Source: Candidatus Saccharimonadota bacterium | GTDB taxonomy: Bacteria > Patescibacteriota > Saccharimonadia > Saccharimonadales > UBA4665 | DNA length: 64,000 bases | Direction of reading: 5' to 3' | NCBI GenBank assembly: GCA_013289705.1 | Contig: JABCZM010000004.1 | Coordinates: forward strand, 1 to 64,000 | Shown: piece after piece, positions 33,655 to 43,279 of the stretch | Layout: the number at the start of each line of letters is the position of its first letter | Numbering within the stretch: the stretch's first letter is position 1 | The notes under the pieces: model-generated | The model's input: the letters and a program-made list of their open reading frames with translations, nothing else | Database searches by the model: none | What the model was told of the DNA's origin: nothing | Position numbers and translations under genes: made by a program

Positions 33655-33746
33655 ACAATAGCCCATAGAATCTTTCTAACCGAGTCGATAATGTTGTACT
33701 ATTTTACCTATACTATCTCGATGATTAACAGGAACGAGAAAATTGA

Positions 33747-34544
33747 ATGCGATTCATAAAATTAAAATTCAGAGCTAAAGCAGAGACCAAAATTCAAAAG
33801 CGATTTCACATGCCCAAAAAGGTTTGGATTCCACTTGCCGTAGTACTGGTCATTGCTGGCGTTCCGGTACTAGCTCTGGGCTGGATGGGGTTTGTCCCAG
33901 GACTATCTACTATCATGGGCAGTACCAGTCAGCGAAACTTAGACGTGAATTTTACGCAGCAAAATCTGGCGAGCTTCCAGCAAAAAATGCCCTTGGCCAT
34001 CAAGGATGATACTCTAGCACCAATAAACCCAATTAATACTGAGCAGAAAGAGTTGTTGGCACAGCCTATACAGGCGCAAAACGTGGCACTAAGTCAAGAG
34101 GACGTAACCGCCACCCTTAACTCGTATCACTGGAGTTGGATACCCGTCAATAATATCCAAGTACGTCTTACGGACGGCACCGTAGAGGTATCGGGACTAC
34201 TGAATAATGACCACCTCGATGCCTTCGAGCAATACGTTGCCAATGGCCACTCCCTAAGTCCAAGTGTGGCGAATGCCATAAGTTGGTCAAAGCATTTTAG
34301 AAATTATGCCCCGGTGTATCTTAGAGCCAAAGTATATGTAACCAACAATGTTCTGAGCTTTAAGCTGGAACAAGCACAAATCGGCCGGCTCGACATCCCG
34401 CTTGGCCTAGCTGGATCAACACTGCGTCAAGGAGTTTATGCCAACATAAAGGCCAATAATCTCGATATCCAAACGGCTTACTTTAGTGACAAGACACTCC
34501 ATTTTGGCGGCACATACCCAAGCGTGATTTACGTTAGAAACTAG
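33747..34544 (+). CDS. Membrane-anchored extracytoplasmic protein
   Basis: 265 residues. A basic cytoplasmic start, one helix at about 25-48 (VWIPLAVVLVIAGVPVLALGW), then a soluble domain with strand-rich text such as NNIQVRLTDGTVEVSG and VYVTNNVLSFKLEQAQIG. This pattern recalls YpmS/LmeA-like lipid-binding domains, but the match is weak. AGGAA lies upstream of ATG 33747; an internal start MPKKVW at 33810 is possible. The function is not established. Confidence 0.55.
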   Translation: MRFIKLKFRAKAETKIQKRFHMPKKVWIPLAVVLVIAGVPVLALGWMGFVPGLSTIMGSTSQRNLDVNFTQQNLASFQQKMPLAIKDDTLAPINPINTEQKELLAQPIQAQNVALSQEDVTATLNSYHWSWIPVNNIQVRLTDGTVEVSGLLNNDHLDAFEQYVANGHSLSPSVANAISWSKHFRNYAPVYLRAKVYVTNNVLSFKLEQAQIGRLDIPLGLAGSTLRQGVYANIKANNLDIQTAYFSDKTLHFGGTYPSVIYVRN

Positions 34545-34590
34545 CGTATCCAAGGTGGATCGTATTAATTACCTCAATCTGACAACCGGA

Positions 34591-35853
34591 TTATACTTCT
34601 TCGATATCTGTCACGATTAGATCCTGCACCCGTTGTGTACGAGCCCGTTTTACAATCGTCAGCGCATAGAAGCCAGCACCAATTGCTGCCAAACCACCAA
34701 CAGCCAGGCCGACCCGCGGGCTGCTGTGTTCGCTAATATAGCCGATAATTGGGCCGCCAATTGGTGTTGAACCCAAGAACGCCATTGTCCACAGCGCCAT
34801 CACACGGCCGCGCATCTCTGGCGCAGTTTGTAGCTGCAACGTGCTATTAGCCACCGACGAAAAGCTGATAGAGCCAACACCAACTAGCACCATTGCTAGC
34901 CCGGCAACGATAATATTTTGAGCCAGCGAAGTCGCAATCATGGCCACGCCAAAACCGATTGCTGCAACAGCGATCGCTCGGGGCATTACCTTGCGGCGGT
35001 TTGCTGTCAAAACGCCACCAATCACCGCACCTACCCCCATGGCTGCCATCAAAAACGAGTAACCCGTGGCGTCACTATGGAAGGTTTTACTGGCAAATAT
35101 TGGTAAGACCGTTGGAAACTCATAGGCAAGCGTGCCAATCACGACCATCATAAGTAGAATCGTGCGCACCGCTGGCGTGTGCCACGCATAGTTAAAGCCT
35201 TCGCGTAGCTGACCACGAGCCCTCGCCAGCGGCTTGGAAATCTGAAAATCACGAGCCCGCATAAGCTTCAGACAAGTCAACACTGCAATGTACGAAAAAG
35301 CGTTCACCAAAAAACAGTAGCCGATGCCGATGCCCGCAATCAAAAAACCAGCAATCGCCGGACCAACAATCCGTGCCATGTTAACCTCTACCGAATTTAT
35401 AGTCACAGCGTTGGTAAGCTGTTCTCGCCCCACCATATCCAAAATAAAAGTTTGCCGCGTAGGGTTATCAACAACTTGCACAAAACCAAGCAAAGCCGCT
35501 AGCACAAACACCATCCATGGCTCAACCACATGAGTAAGCACCAACACAGCCAACGTCAGTGACAACACCAGCGCTGCCGTCTGGGTAACGTAGAGAATCC
35601 GGCGCTTTGGAAAGCGATCAGCAATCAACCCACCAATTGGCCCAAACAGTAAAACGGGCAAAAACTGCACTGCCGTAAGCAATCCAATATAGGTGCCAGA
35701 ACCAGTCAGCTTAAATATTAACCACGTCTGGCCAATAGTTTGCAGCCATGTGCCACAGAGCGAAATACCTTGGCCAATAAAGTACAGTTTATAATTCCGT
35801 ACCTTTAGCGACGAAAACGTCGTGTGGCTATAAGCTTTTAATTTTTGTTCCAT
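34591..35853 (-). CDS. MFS transporter (EntS/DHA3-like)
   Basis: 420 residues with 12 membrane helices. The start region SLKVRNYKLYFIGQGISLCG, the GLIADRFPKRR motif A and the late AMGVGAVIGGVLTANRRK loop fit the enterobactin-exporter-like MFS group. It should export a small hydrophobic compound. The start overlaps the upstream kinase gene by 16 bases, so the two are co-transcribed. Confidence 0.88.
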   Translation of the reverse strand: MEQKLKAYSHTTFSSLKVRNYKLYFIGQGISLCGTWLQTIGQTWLIFKLTGSGTYIGLLTAVQFLPVLLFGPIGGLIADRFPKRRILYVTQTAALVLSLTLAVLVLTHVVEPWMVFVLAALLGFVQVVDNPTRQTFILDMVGREQLTNAVTINSVEVNMARIVGPAIAGFLIAGIGIGYCFLVNAFSYIAVLTCLKLMRARDFQISKPLARARGQLREGFNYAWHTPAVRTILLMMVVIGTLAYEFPTVLPIFASKTFHSDATGYSFLMAAMGVGAVIGGVLTANRRKVMPRAIAVAAIGFGVAMIATSLAQNIIVAGLAMVLVGVGSISFSSVANSTLQLQTAPEMRGRVMALWTMAFLGSTPIGGPIIGYISEHSSPRVGLAVGGLAAIGAGFYALTIVKRARTQRVQDLIVTDIEEV

Positions 35854-36431
35854 AACGCCTTTCTAGCCGGTTTTGGTGATGCTTGCTGTACAAAGTCGAC
35901 AATGGTATCGTAGTCTACCTTCAAAAAGTCAGTCGTATCGACAAATAATATACGGTCCGAAAAGTGCAGTGGTTTATAGAGCAAATTAACCCCGATGATA
36001 CGAAAAACTGAGCCAAAAAGCACCGATGCGTACCAACGACGATCATGATGCCCAGGGTGGCGTCGCCCACTTTCGTTGCGAGCCACAAACCGCCTGAACG
36101 AAACCAGGCCTTTAGTTTTGCAAAATAGTTCGTTCACCACAACTCTGTCGTTTAGGCACGCTGCAAGGCGTTTTTTGTCACTGCCATAGAAGTTTGACTC
36201 AATAATAACCGACTCGTTGCGGGCAATATAGCTCTCTATAATTTTGAAGAATTCGTCTTTTGCCAGGTTTTCGTACCACGAGAAATTCCAGGTACTACGT
36301 GCTCCAACATCATACATAGGTTCCTTGATTGCATCTTTACTTTCGTAAGCTATGCCCAGACGCTCCGCAAGCACCTTGCCAATTGCCGTTTTACCGGTAG
36401 CCTCTGGTCCCGATACAATAATTAGTTGCAT
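35838..36431 (-). CDS. P-loop kinase-like protein
   Basis: 197 residues. Walker A GPEATGKTAIGK is at 8-19, a substrate-binding stretch SKDAIKEPMYD follows, and ESVIIESNFY is the Walker-B-like strand. An Arg-rich lid region (RNESGRRHPGHHDRR) follows. The layout matches small-molecule or nucleoside kinases of the AAA_33 type. The substrate is unknown. It lies 20 bases downstream of ribH on the same strand. Confidence 0.7.
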   Translation of the reverse strand: MQLIIVSGPEATGKTAIGKVLAERLGIAYESKDAIKEPMYDVGARSTWNFSWYENLAKDEFFKIIESYIARNESVIIESNFYGSDKKRLAACLNDRVVVNELFCKTKGLVSFRRFVARNESGRRHPGHHDRRWYASVLFGSVFRIIGVNLLYKPLHFSDRILFVDTTDFLKVDYDTIVDFVQQASPKPARKALWNKN

Positions 36432-36451
36432 GATTCCAACCGTAGTATCCG

Positions 36452-36910
36452 CTAATTTTGACTGATTAATCTTGCCTGCTGCAACACAGCGTCGAGGTGC
36501 TCACTACCAAGTTCAGCCCTAGAAACAGCCTGAGCTTCGTCGTTGCAGGTTAGCACACCAAAGCCAATCGGCATTGATTGATCCAACTGGACACGTAAAA
36601 TGCCGTTGTTTACAAAATTGCAGACGTAATCGAAGTGCGGTGTATCGCCTTTAATGACACAACCAACCGCTAGCAATGCGTTATACCTGCCAGACTTTGC
36701 CAGATGCTGTAAAACCAAGGGAATTTCAATTGCGCCGGCTACGGGAAAAATATCGATTTGGTCACTTGCTATCTTATAGTCAGCAGCCCGCTTGACGGCA
36801 CTTGCTTGCAGCTGCGAAGTAATGTGCTGGTTAAACTGGGCTACGACCAGTCCGATGCGCCAACCACCGGCGTCAAATGGTTCAAATTCAGCCTTTTGTG
36901 CTTTTTGCAT
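36452..36910 (-). CDS. ribH: 6,7-dimethyl-8-ribityllumazine synthase
   Basis: 152 residues from ATG 36910, chosen because AGAGG lies six bases before it, while the alternative ATG 36916 has no spacing. Motifs: GLVVAQFNQHIT, FPVAGAIEIPLVL, VGCVIKGDTPHFDYVCN (catalytic His) and PIGFGVLTCND. It condenses the ribityl-uracil with dihydroxybutanone phosphate. It overlaps the 3' end of ribE. Confidence 0.93.
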   Translation of the reverse strand: MQKAQKAEFEPFDAGGWRIGLVVAQFNQHITSQLQASAVKRAADYKIASDQIDIFPVAGAIEIPLVLQHLAKSGRYNALLAVGCVIKGDTPHFDYVCNFVNNGILRVQLDQSMPIGFGVLTCNDEAQAVSRAELGSEHLDAVLQQARLISQN

Positions 36911-37511
36911 GTTCATCCTCTTTAACTTTTTGGGCTTTCATTATGTTCACAACATACTTTCCAATAGTGTCGAATTCTAGATTTACCTTATCGCCAACAC
37001 GTAACATGTTAAGCGTTGTATGCTCTAAGGTATGTGGAATAATTGCCACACCCAGTACGTTATCGCTCAGTTCTGCCACTGTCAGCGACACACCATTAAT
37101 CGTGATCGAGCCTTTAGGAATCACCAGCTCCTTGTTCACTTCGGGAAATGCAACAGACACTCGCCAGCCGTCCGCTGTATCGATCTTTTCTACCGTGCCC
37201 GTGCCGTCAACATGCCCCTGGACAAAATGGCCGCCAAACCGATCACTGACGCTTAATGAGCGTTCTAGATTAACGCTTTCTGGAAGATCCGCTCCAAAAG
37301 AAGTCTTGTGGAGTGTTTCGGGCATCAGCAAGCATTCATAAGAATCTTCGTGAATTGCCGAAACCGTTAGACACACGCCATTGGTGGCGATTGATTCACC
37401 CAACACCAGATCGTCCCAGCCCTTTGGCCTTTTAAACGTCATGGTTAAGCCGTCTGCGCCCGACTTCGAGCCCAGCACAGCCGTCGTATGCGTAATAATC
37501 CCCGTAAACAT
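36888..37511 (-). CDS. ribE: Riboflavin synthase alpha chain
   Basis: 207 residues in two tandem lumazine-binding barrels: MFTGIITHTTAVL with ATNGVCLTV in the first, and GGHFVQGHVDGTGTV with ITINGVSLTV in the second. It dismutates two lumazines to riboflavin. Promoter: TTGCAA, 17 bases, GATACT, then eight bases to the ATG, so there is little room for an FMN riboswitch and none is seen. Confidence 0.94.
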   Translation of the reverse strand: MFTGIITHTTAVLGSKSGADGLTMTFKRPKGWDDLVLGESIATNGVCLTVSAIHEDSYECLLMPETLHKTSFGADLPESVNLERSLSVSDRFGGHFVQGHVDGTGTVEKIDTADGWRVSVAFPEVNKELVIPKGSITINGVSLTVAELSDNVLGVAIIPHTLEHTTLNMLRVGDKVNLEFDTIGKYVVNIMKAQKVKEDEHAKSTKG

Positions 37512-37614
37512 CTGCTCTAAGTATCAAGCACCGAGACAATTGTTGCAAGCCTCAGACAGTCTAGGGCCAAATACGTTTGCGAGCCTCGTCACTCCCAACG
37601 GTTGTTGGGTTCGG

Positions 37615-38001
37615 CTATACGTTAGTTGCGAACCAAGCGCGAGCAGTAGTTTCATCGTTTTTCATAGCAACCAACAGCTCATCGATTGAGTCGAAGGTCA
37701 GATTCGAACGATGAAAAAACTGCACGTCCAGCGTAATATCGTGGCCATAATAATCAACGTCAGCGATGTCCAACAGATGTGTTTCGACGCGGCGACCAGT
37801 ATCACCAACTGTTGTGGGTGTACCGATAAAGACGAGCGCTGGCTGGTGCGTATATTGTTCTAGATCGGCAAAGCCAAAATACACACCATCTGCAAGATTG
37901 GTGTTGGCATCAATATTAGCTGTTGGGTAGCCTAGCTTTCGGCCATTGCCTTTAAAATGCCTAACTGTACCTCGTAGTTTTGCTGGGAGTGCATTGCTCA
38001 T
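37615..38001 (-). CDS. Stand-alone riboflavin kinase domain
   Basis: 128 residues corresponding only to the C-terminal kinase half of RibF. GNGRKLGYPTANID is the flavin/ATP motif, LADGVYFGFADL, the catalytic-Glu strand VETHLLDIADVDYYG, and the closing LTFDSIDELLVAM follow. The FMN adenylyltransferase half is absent. It would make FMN from riboflavin. TATAAT lies eight bases before the ATG on this strand. It is separated from ribE by 103 bases holding a CCCAAC/GTTGGG hairpin. Confidence 0.85.
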   Translation of the reverse strand: MSNALPAKLRGTVRHFKGNGRKLGYPTANIDANTNLADGVYFGFADLEQYTHQPALVFIGTPTTVGDTGRRVETHLLDIADVDYYGHDITLDVQFFHRSNLTFDSIDELLVAMKNDETTARAWFATNV

Positions 38002-38072
38002 AGACCTTAATTATACGCACTTTTGTCGGAGAGCTTTTTGCTATTGGTCGTGGGTGTCGTACCATAAGAGCA

Positions 38073-39554
38073 ATGCACCATTTTACGCCGTTGAGCGTTT
38101 TGGCCTTTATTGTCTCGACCTGGTTTGTGGTGGAATGGATTATCCGGATCATAGCCGTGTTTATTGTGCCCAAAAATCGCAAGCCGTCATCTGGCACGGC
38201 ATGGCTGATAGTCATATTCCTGTCACCAACACTGGGCATTATCGCCTATTTTGTTTTGGGAAGTCCCAAATTACCAGCGTCGCGTCGATTGGCTCAAAAG
38301 ACACTGGATCATTTTATTAGCGAGACACTGGCCATGTTTAAACGAGACCGCGATAGTAGCAAATTGCTAAGTGCCGTGCCGCCAGCAAAATATCAATCAC
38401 TAGCAAAGCTGAGCGAATCACTAAGTCGCCTGCCGGTTTTTGGCGGCAATGACATAGAAATCTTGCCAGAGTACAACGAAGTAATCGACCGAATTATTAC
38501 TGACATTGATGCCGCAAAGCACAGCGTGCAGTTGGAGTATTTTATTATTGCGCTGGACACCACAACAGAACCACTATTCGACGCGCTGGCCCGCGCAGTT
38601 AAACGCGGCATTATTGTCCGGGTTATGTACGACGCATTATCGGTCCGAAAATTCCCCAATCTCAAAAAAATGAAGCAACGATTCACGGCAGATGGCGTAC
38701 TGTTCCAACCGATGCTACCGCTCAAATTTCCTGGCAAAGGTTATATGCGCCCCGACCTTCGCAATCATCGTAAACTAGTAATCATTGATGGCCGGATTGG
38801 CTACACTGGGTCACAGAACTTGGTTCAGCGCGACTATCACCGCAAGGACGAAATCTATTACGACGAGCTCGTGGTACGTGTGCAAGGTCCAATTGTTATG
38901 CAGCTAGCCGCACTATTTCTGACAGATTGGTTTTCGGAAACCGGTGTCTTGCTAGACTATGAGGCGGCTAATATCATTCCCGCCAGCATTAGCGCGTCCG
39001 GCCACTCGTTGGCACAAGTTTTGCCAAGTGGCCCAGGCTATGAAGACGAAAATAACCTCAAGTTATTTACGAGCCTTATCCACCTGGCGGAGCATAAAAT
39101 CGTCATCACTAACCCGTATTTTGTGCCTGAGGAATCACTCATCACCGCAATTACCAGCGCCGCCAAACGTGGTGTTGATGTGACCATGATAAACTCCGAA
39201 GTTATTGATCAGTGGATGGTCGGCCACGCACAACGTTCGTTTTATGAAATTCTGCTCCACGCCGGCGTAAAAATCTATTGGTACAAGGCGCCGATTTTAC
39301 TGCACTCGAAATTTATAACTGTTGATGATGATGTGGCCACAATTGGTTCAAGCAATCTAGATATTAGGTCGTTCGAATTAGATCTGGAAGTTACATTGAT
39401 TTCATACGACCGTAAAACAGTTGAAGAGTTACGCAACATCGAAGCCAGCTATTTAAGAAAATCAAAACAGGTGACGCTAGCACAGTGGCAAAAACGATCG
39501 CGTCGACAGCGGCTACTAGAAAACATTGCCCGGTTAACGTCCGCGCTGCAGTAA
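38073..39554 (+). CDS. cls: Cardiolipin synthase
   Basis: 493 residues. Two N-terminal membrane helices (FIVSTWFVVEWIIRIIAVFIV and the following LIVIFLSPTLGIIAYFVLG) precede two PLD domains. The HKD motifs are NHRKLVIIDGRIGYTGSQN and LHSKFITVDDDVATIGSSN. It joins two phosphatidylglycerols, or PG and PE, to make cardiolipin in the inner membrane. The length and domain order are those of bacterial ClsA. Confidence 0.93.
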   Translation: MHHFTPLSVLAFIVSTWFVVEWIIRIIAVFIVPKNRKPSSGTAWLIVIFLSPTLGIIAYFVLGSPKLPASRRLAQKTLDHFISETLAMFKRDRDSSKLLSAVPPAKYQSLAKLSESLSRLPVFGGNDIEILPEYNEVIDRIITDIDAAKHSVQLEYFIIALDTTTEPLFDALARAVKRGIIVRVMYDALSVRKFPNLKKMKQRFTADGVLFQPMLPLKFPGKGYMRPDLRNHRKLVIIDGRIGYTGSQNLVQRDYHRKDEIYYDELVVRVQGPIVMQLAALFLTDWFSETGVLLDYEAANIIPASISASGHSLAQVLPSGPGYEDENNLKLFTSLIHLAEHKIVITNPYFVPEESLITAITSAAKRGVDVTMINSEVIDQWMVGHAQRSFYEILLHAGVKIYWYKAPILLHSKFITVDDDVATIGSSNLDIRSFELDLEVTLISYDRKTVEELRNIEASYLRKSKQVTLAQWQKRSRRQRLLENIARLTSALQ

Positions 39555-39556
39555 AA

Positions 39557-41224
39557 CTAGGCAGCTAGCGGAGTTAGCGTCAGCTCTTCACCGCCAATAT
39601 TGCGCGCAAAATAGCTATCGTGACTAATGTAGAGCACGGCACCGTGATAATCTAACAGGGCGTTTTCGAGCTCTTCGATCGATGGCAAGTCAAGGTGGTT
39701 GGTAGGTTCATCTAGTATCAAAATCTGCGGCTCATCGCACAGCATACTAATGAGCTGGAAACGGGCTTTTTGGCCACCACTGAGTCGTTCGATTGGCACT
39801 TCGCCGTCGGTTGACGGGTTAAACAGATACTGGCTCAGCAGCTGCTTGAGTTTGCGGTCAGTAAAGGGCACATCCTTTTCGTCAAAGACTTGTTCGATGG
39901 CTTCGCCCAAGCGCAACGGCAAATACTTGGCAGCGATTTCTTGTTCATATAAGCCAAGTTTGAGTTCTTTGGCCACAGCAATGTTGCCACTAAATTGCGT
40001 AGAAGCCGGCGTTTTATCAAGAACTTTAGCCATAATTGCTCGTACCAATGTTGTCTTACCGGCACCGTTACGGCCGTGCAAACGCAGTCGTTCGCCTTCG
40101 GATAACGAAAAGTTCACGTCTACAAACAACGGCGTATCGCCATAACCTAAGCTTAGTTTTGTCCCCTGTACAAGCAGGCGCGACGTTTTGCTCTCTTTGC
40201 CAGAGGTATCGAGCGAGATATTCTGTGATTTATATTTTTCGTAGGCACCGGTCATCTTGACATTCAGTTCTCCTGCCGATTCTCGGTCAATCCAGAATGA
40301 TGGTTTTTCGGCCTGAGATAATTTGGCTAGTTCGGCCTCGGCGCGCTGTTCCTGCGATTTAAAACGGCGAATCGTGCCCGGATCACGAGCTTTTTCTTTC
40401 ATGCGTCGAAAGCGGATCACGTCGTTTTGCAGGTTGCCAATCCGCTTTTGGGTTAGGTCGTATTCGTTGACTTGCGAAGTCACTTGGCTTTTGTTGATGC
40501 GCAAATATTGCTCATAGTTGCCACGAAAGGTGTAGGCTCGGCCGTCGCGAATTTCGACAATTTTATCTACCATTTTTAAGACATCGCGGTCATGAGTAAT
40601 AACAACAACCGCTTCTTGGGCGGCCGTAAACCACTTAATAAACGACTGTTTGGCAACAAAGTCCATGTGGTTGGTGGGCTCGTCAATCAATGCGATCATG
40701 CCGCGGGCGCGCTGTACTTTTATCAGTTCGACCATCCGTTTTTGGCCACCGCTCAGATCACTGAGCGGCCCATGCAGTTTTTTAACATCAAGCTGGTAGT
40801 CGCCAAAGGCTTGCTCTAGCTCGTCTTCAATCTGAAAATAACCAAGTTGGCCAAATCGTTCCAACGCATCGCTGTAGTGCTGCATTTTGGCATTACTGTC
40901 GCTCATGTGTTCTGGATACGTCGAAATCACGTGATATAGTTCTTCGAACTCTGGCAGGTCGCCCTGGATGTACTCCAGTACTGTTTTGTGCTCATGACCA
41001 TGATGTTCCTGGCGGCTCGATACCACGACCGTGCCACGCTTAATGCTAATGGAACCTTGAAAGTCTTTATCCTCGCCTGTAATAATGTTTAACAGCGTCG
41101 ATTTGCCAGTGCCATTGCGACCAATCAGCCCAACTTTTTCGTTTTGTTCGACATCAAACTGCAAATCGGTATACAAAACTTTGTTATCGAACGACTTTTC
41201 GGATATATCAACGGTGAGTAGCAT
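39557..41224 (-). CDS. ABC-F family ATPase
   Basis: 555 residues with two ABC domains on one chain and no membrane part. Walker A motifs are GLIGRNGTGKST and LHGRNGAGKTT; signatures are LSGGQKRMVELIK and LSGGQKARFQLIS; Walker B motifs end in IDEPTNHMD and LDEPTNHLD. The linker between the domains is long and charged. ABC-F proteins bind the ribosomal E site and relieve stalling or give antibiotic resistance. Which subtype this is cannot be told from sequence alone. Confidence 0.92.
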   Translation of the reverse strand: MLLTVDISEKSFDNKVLYTDLQFDVEQNEKVGLIGRNGTGKSTLLNIITGEDKDFQGSISIKRGTVVVSSRQEHHGHEHKTVLEYIQGDLPEFEELYHVISTYPEHMSDSNAKMQHYSDALERFGQLGYFQIEDELEQAFGDYQLDVKKLHGPLSDLSGGQKRMVELIKVQRARGMIALIDEPTNHMDFVAKQSFIKWFTAAQEAVVVITHDRDVLKMVDKIVEIRDGRAYTFRGNYEQYLRINKSQVTSQVNEYDLTQKRIGNLQNDVIRFRRMKEKARDPGTIRRFKSQEQRAEAELAKLSQAEKPSFWIDRESAGELNVKMTGAYEKYKSQNISLDTSGKESKTSRLLVQGTKLSLGYGDTPLFVDVNFSLSEGERLRLHGRNGAGKTTLVRAIMAKVLDKTPASTQFSGNIAVAKELKLGLYEQEIAAKYLPLRLGEAIEQVFDEKDVPFTDRKLKQLLSQYLFNPSTDGEVPIERLSGGQKARFQLISMLCDEPQILILDEPTNHLDLPSIEELENALLDYHGAVLYISHDSYFARNIGGEELTLTPLAA

Positions 41225-41322
41225 AGTCTATAGATTGTACAGAGGTACGAGCATATCACCAAGTGTGGTAAGACGCTATTGCTTGCATAACATCGGGGCT
41301 TATCACTACACTAAGAGGTATT

Positions 41323-42570
41323 ATGGCTTACAACACACTCGATCCACTACCATCGCTCGACGATATCGCACTCGCCAACAAAGACTGGGTTCAGATGCAG
41401 CAAGAGCATGCTGATCCAATTAACGGTACGGTGGGCGTATTGCTCGACCAAAGCACCGGTAAAGCGTTACAACCAATGGTCGTCCAAGATGCTCGAAGGC
41501 AAGGCCTAGAAGAAATACTAAGTGGCAATACGTTTGGATATCAAACCCAGAAAGGTCACGAGCCATTCCTAAATGCCGTGAGCGAATGGGTGTTAGGCCC
41601 AGAATTATACGAAAACCGTCGTAATAACCTACAAAAGCTTCAGGCTTTAGGTGGAACGGGAGCATTAACGATGGCGAGTGTCGCACTCGGCGCCATGCTA
41701 AGCAACCCTGGCCAAGCAAAGCCAAGCCTAGAACTTGAAGCCGGCTGGGGCAATCACAAAAGCATCTTCGGTGACGTTTTTAACATATCTAGCTACGAGC
41801 ACCTCGACGAAGCTGGCAACTACAATCATGTAGGCGCTCTTGGGGCGATTGAAAAACTACATCCGGAAGCTGCCGTTTTACTCCAGGCTTGCGGCTATAA
41901 CGATGACGGCATAGACCGAACACCCGAACAATGGGATGAGTTATTTGTGCCTATCAAAAAGAAAGGCCACGCGGTCATTATTGATGCAGCCTATTTAGGA
42001 CTGGCTGATGGTTTTGAAGCCGACACCTATCCTATTCGCAAGTGCGTGAGTGAAGATATTTTAAGTTTCATTTGCATTTCGGCATCAAAGAACATGGGCC
42101 TGTACAATAGCCGAGTTGGTGCTCTATTAATAGCCAACGCGGACGCAAACCGTGGCCGCGATCAGGCCGAGCGTATTATAGGCAAGATTCCGGCATGGGT
42201 CAGAAAAACCTATTCAAATCCACCACTTGAAACAGTGTATGGTGCCGGACTGGTGCTCGGTGACACGAACTTACGAAGACAACTAGAGACCGAGATAGAG
42301 GCTAGCCGCCAATTACTCCAACTAAATCGACGATCACTAGCCGCGATACTTGGAGACAAAGCACCAACTATTGGCGCCGGTAAAGGCCTTTTTATGAAAT
42401 TGCAGCCGGAGGCTTTTAGTGACGAGCAACAAGCATTGTTTCGCCAAAAAGGCATCTTAGTACTCCGTAGCAGTGCACGATTTAACATCGGCGGAATTAA
42501 ACCAGAACATATACAACGAGTTGGGTCGGCGTTTCTTGAGGCACTTGCCTTAAGACCAAAACTAAGTTAG
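41323..42570 (+). CDS. Class I/II aminotransferase (aromatic/aspartate type)
   Basis: 415 residues, fold-type I PLP enzyme. GGTGALTMASVALG marks the phosphate-binding turn, QACGYNDDGIDRTPEQW matches the C.HNPTG.D region, IIDAAYLGLADGF contains the Asp and Tyr that contact PLP, and SASKNMGLYNSRVGAL holds the Schiff-base Lys. The closing RFNIGGI contains the substrate-carboxylate Arg. It likely transaminates aspartate or an aromatic amino acid. AAGAGG precedes the ATG. Confidence 0.88.
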   Translation: MAYNTLDPLPSLDDIALANKDWVQMQQEHADPINGTVGVLLDQSTGKALQPMVVQDARRQGLEEILSGNTFGYQTQKGHEPFLNAVSEWVLGPELYENRRNNLQKLQALGGTGALTMASVALGAMLSNPGQAKPSLELEAGWGNHKSIFGDVFNISSYEHLDEAGNYNHVGALGAIEKLHPEAAVLLQACGYNDDGIDRTPEQWDELFVPIKKKGHAVIIDAAYLGLADGFEADTYPIRKCVSEDILSFICISASKNMGLYNSRVGALLIANADANRGRDQAERIIGKIPAWVRKTYSNPPLETVYGAGLVLGDTNLRRQLETEIEASRQLLQLNRRSLAAILGDKAPTIGAGKGLFMKLQPEAFSDEQQALFRQKGILVLRSSARFNIGGIKPEHIQRVGSAFLEALALRPKLS

Positions 42571-42575
42571 CCGTT

Positions 42576-43145
42576 CTAAGCTTCGCCGCTGCGGTCTTTT
42601 GGAGCTGGCAAGCCAAGAGGATGGTTGAGGTATTTGGCTTTTAGGAGTGCTGTTTCTAGCGTTTTGAGGACTTGGTTGGCTTGTTCAAAGCTCATGCCGA
42701 TGCGGCCAACGGGTAGGCGCTGGTTATTATTGGCACTTTGCGTAAAATTAAGCGTAACGCCAGCTTGATTGATGCTAATATCAACGCCGTCAGAGTACAT
42801 GGTGCGCATGTCCATGGCCAGCAACATGACCATTTGTTTGTTGTGGAATGCGGCGGCGGTGTTTTCTTCAATACGGAATTTGTGTGGCGATGCCTCACCG
42901 TCGTAGCCCGCTAATTCCCAGAGCTGTACGGCTTCTTGGTCTTGCATATTGTAGTGCTGAATCAGGAGTAACAGAATATCTTCTGGTGGCCGTTCAAAGC
43001 CATTTTCGATCCGGCCAAGCTCATCAACCTCAATTTCGACCGCGCCAGACGCTTCGTGCAAGCTTTCTTTGAGCTGCTCACGCAAATACTTGAGGTGTTT
43101 GCCCAAACTTATAAACGGTGGTGTGTTGTGTCGTTGCTCACTCAT
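42576..43145 (-). CDS. HTH and DUF3467 fusion protein
   Basis: 189 residues. The N-terminal part to about residue 80 is an XRE-like helix-turn-helix (LGKHLKYLREQLKESLHEAS and VDELGRIENGFERPP). The C-terminal part from about 98 resembles DUF3467: FHNKQMVMLLAMDMRTMYS, GVTLNFTQSA and VGRIGMSFEQANQVLKTLE. DUF3467 proteins are small and structurally uncharacterised. The fusion suggests a DNA-binding regulator with this domain as sensor or oligomerisation unit. Confidence 0.75.
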   Translation of the reverse strand: MSEQRHNTPPFISLGKHLKYLREQLKESLHEASGAVEIEVDELGRIENGFERPPEDILLLLIQHYNMQDQEAVQLWELAGYDGEASPHKFRIEENTAAAFHNKQMVMLLAMDMRTMYSDGVDISINQAGVTLNFTQSANNNQRLPVGRIGMSFEQANQVLKTLETALLKAKYLNHPLGLPAPKDRSGEA

Positions 43146-43279
43146 ACCCTCCCATACTACCCCTCATGGGGGTTTCGACGCAAGCGTAACCAGGGTGCGC
43201 GAATGGAGAATCGACCTCACCGGAATAGTGCAGTTGGGGCAAAATGTGCTGTTTTGGGTAGGTCCCGTATAATACCTGT

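Noticed and set aside
36877-37341. 154-codon rightward frame over ribE/ribH
   Set aside because: It is the antisense shadow of two well-supported riboflavin genes.
37512-37614. FMN riboswitch upstream of ribE
   Set aside because: The 103-base gap lacks the conserved RFN core sequences, and the ribE promoter with -10 box ends only eight bases before the ATG.
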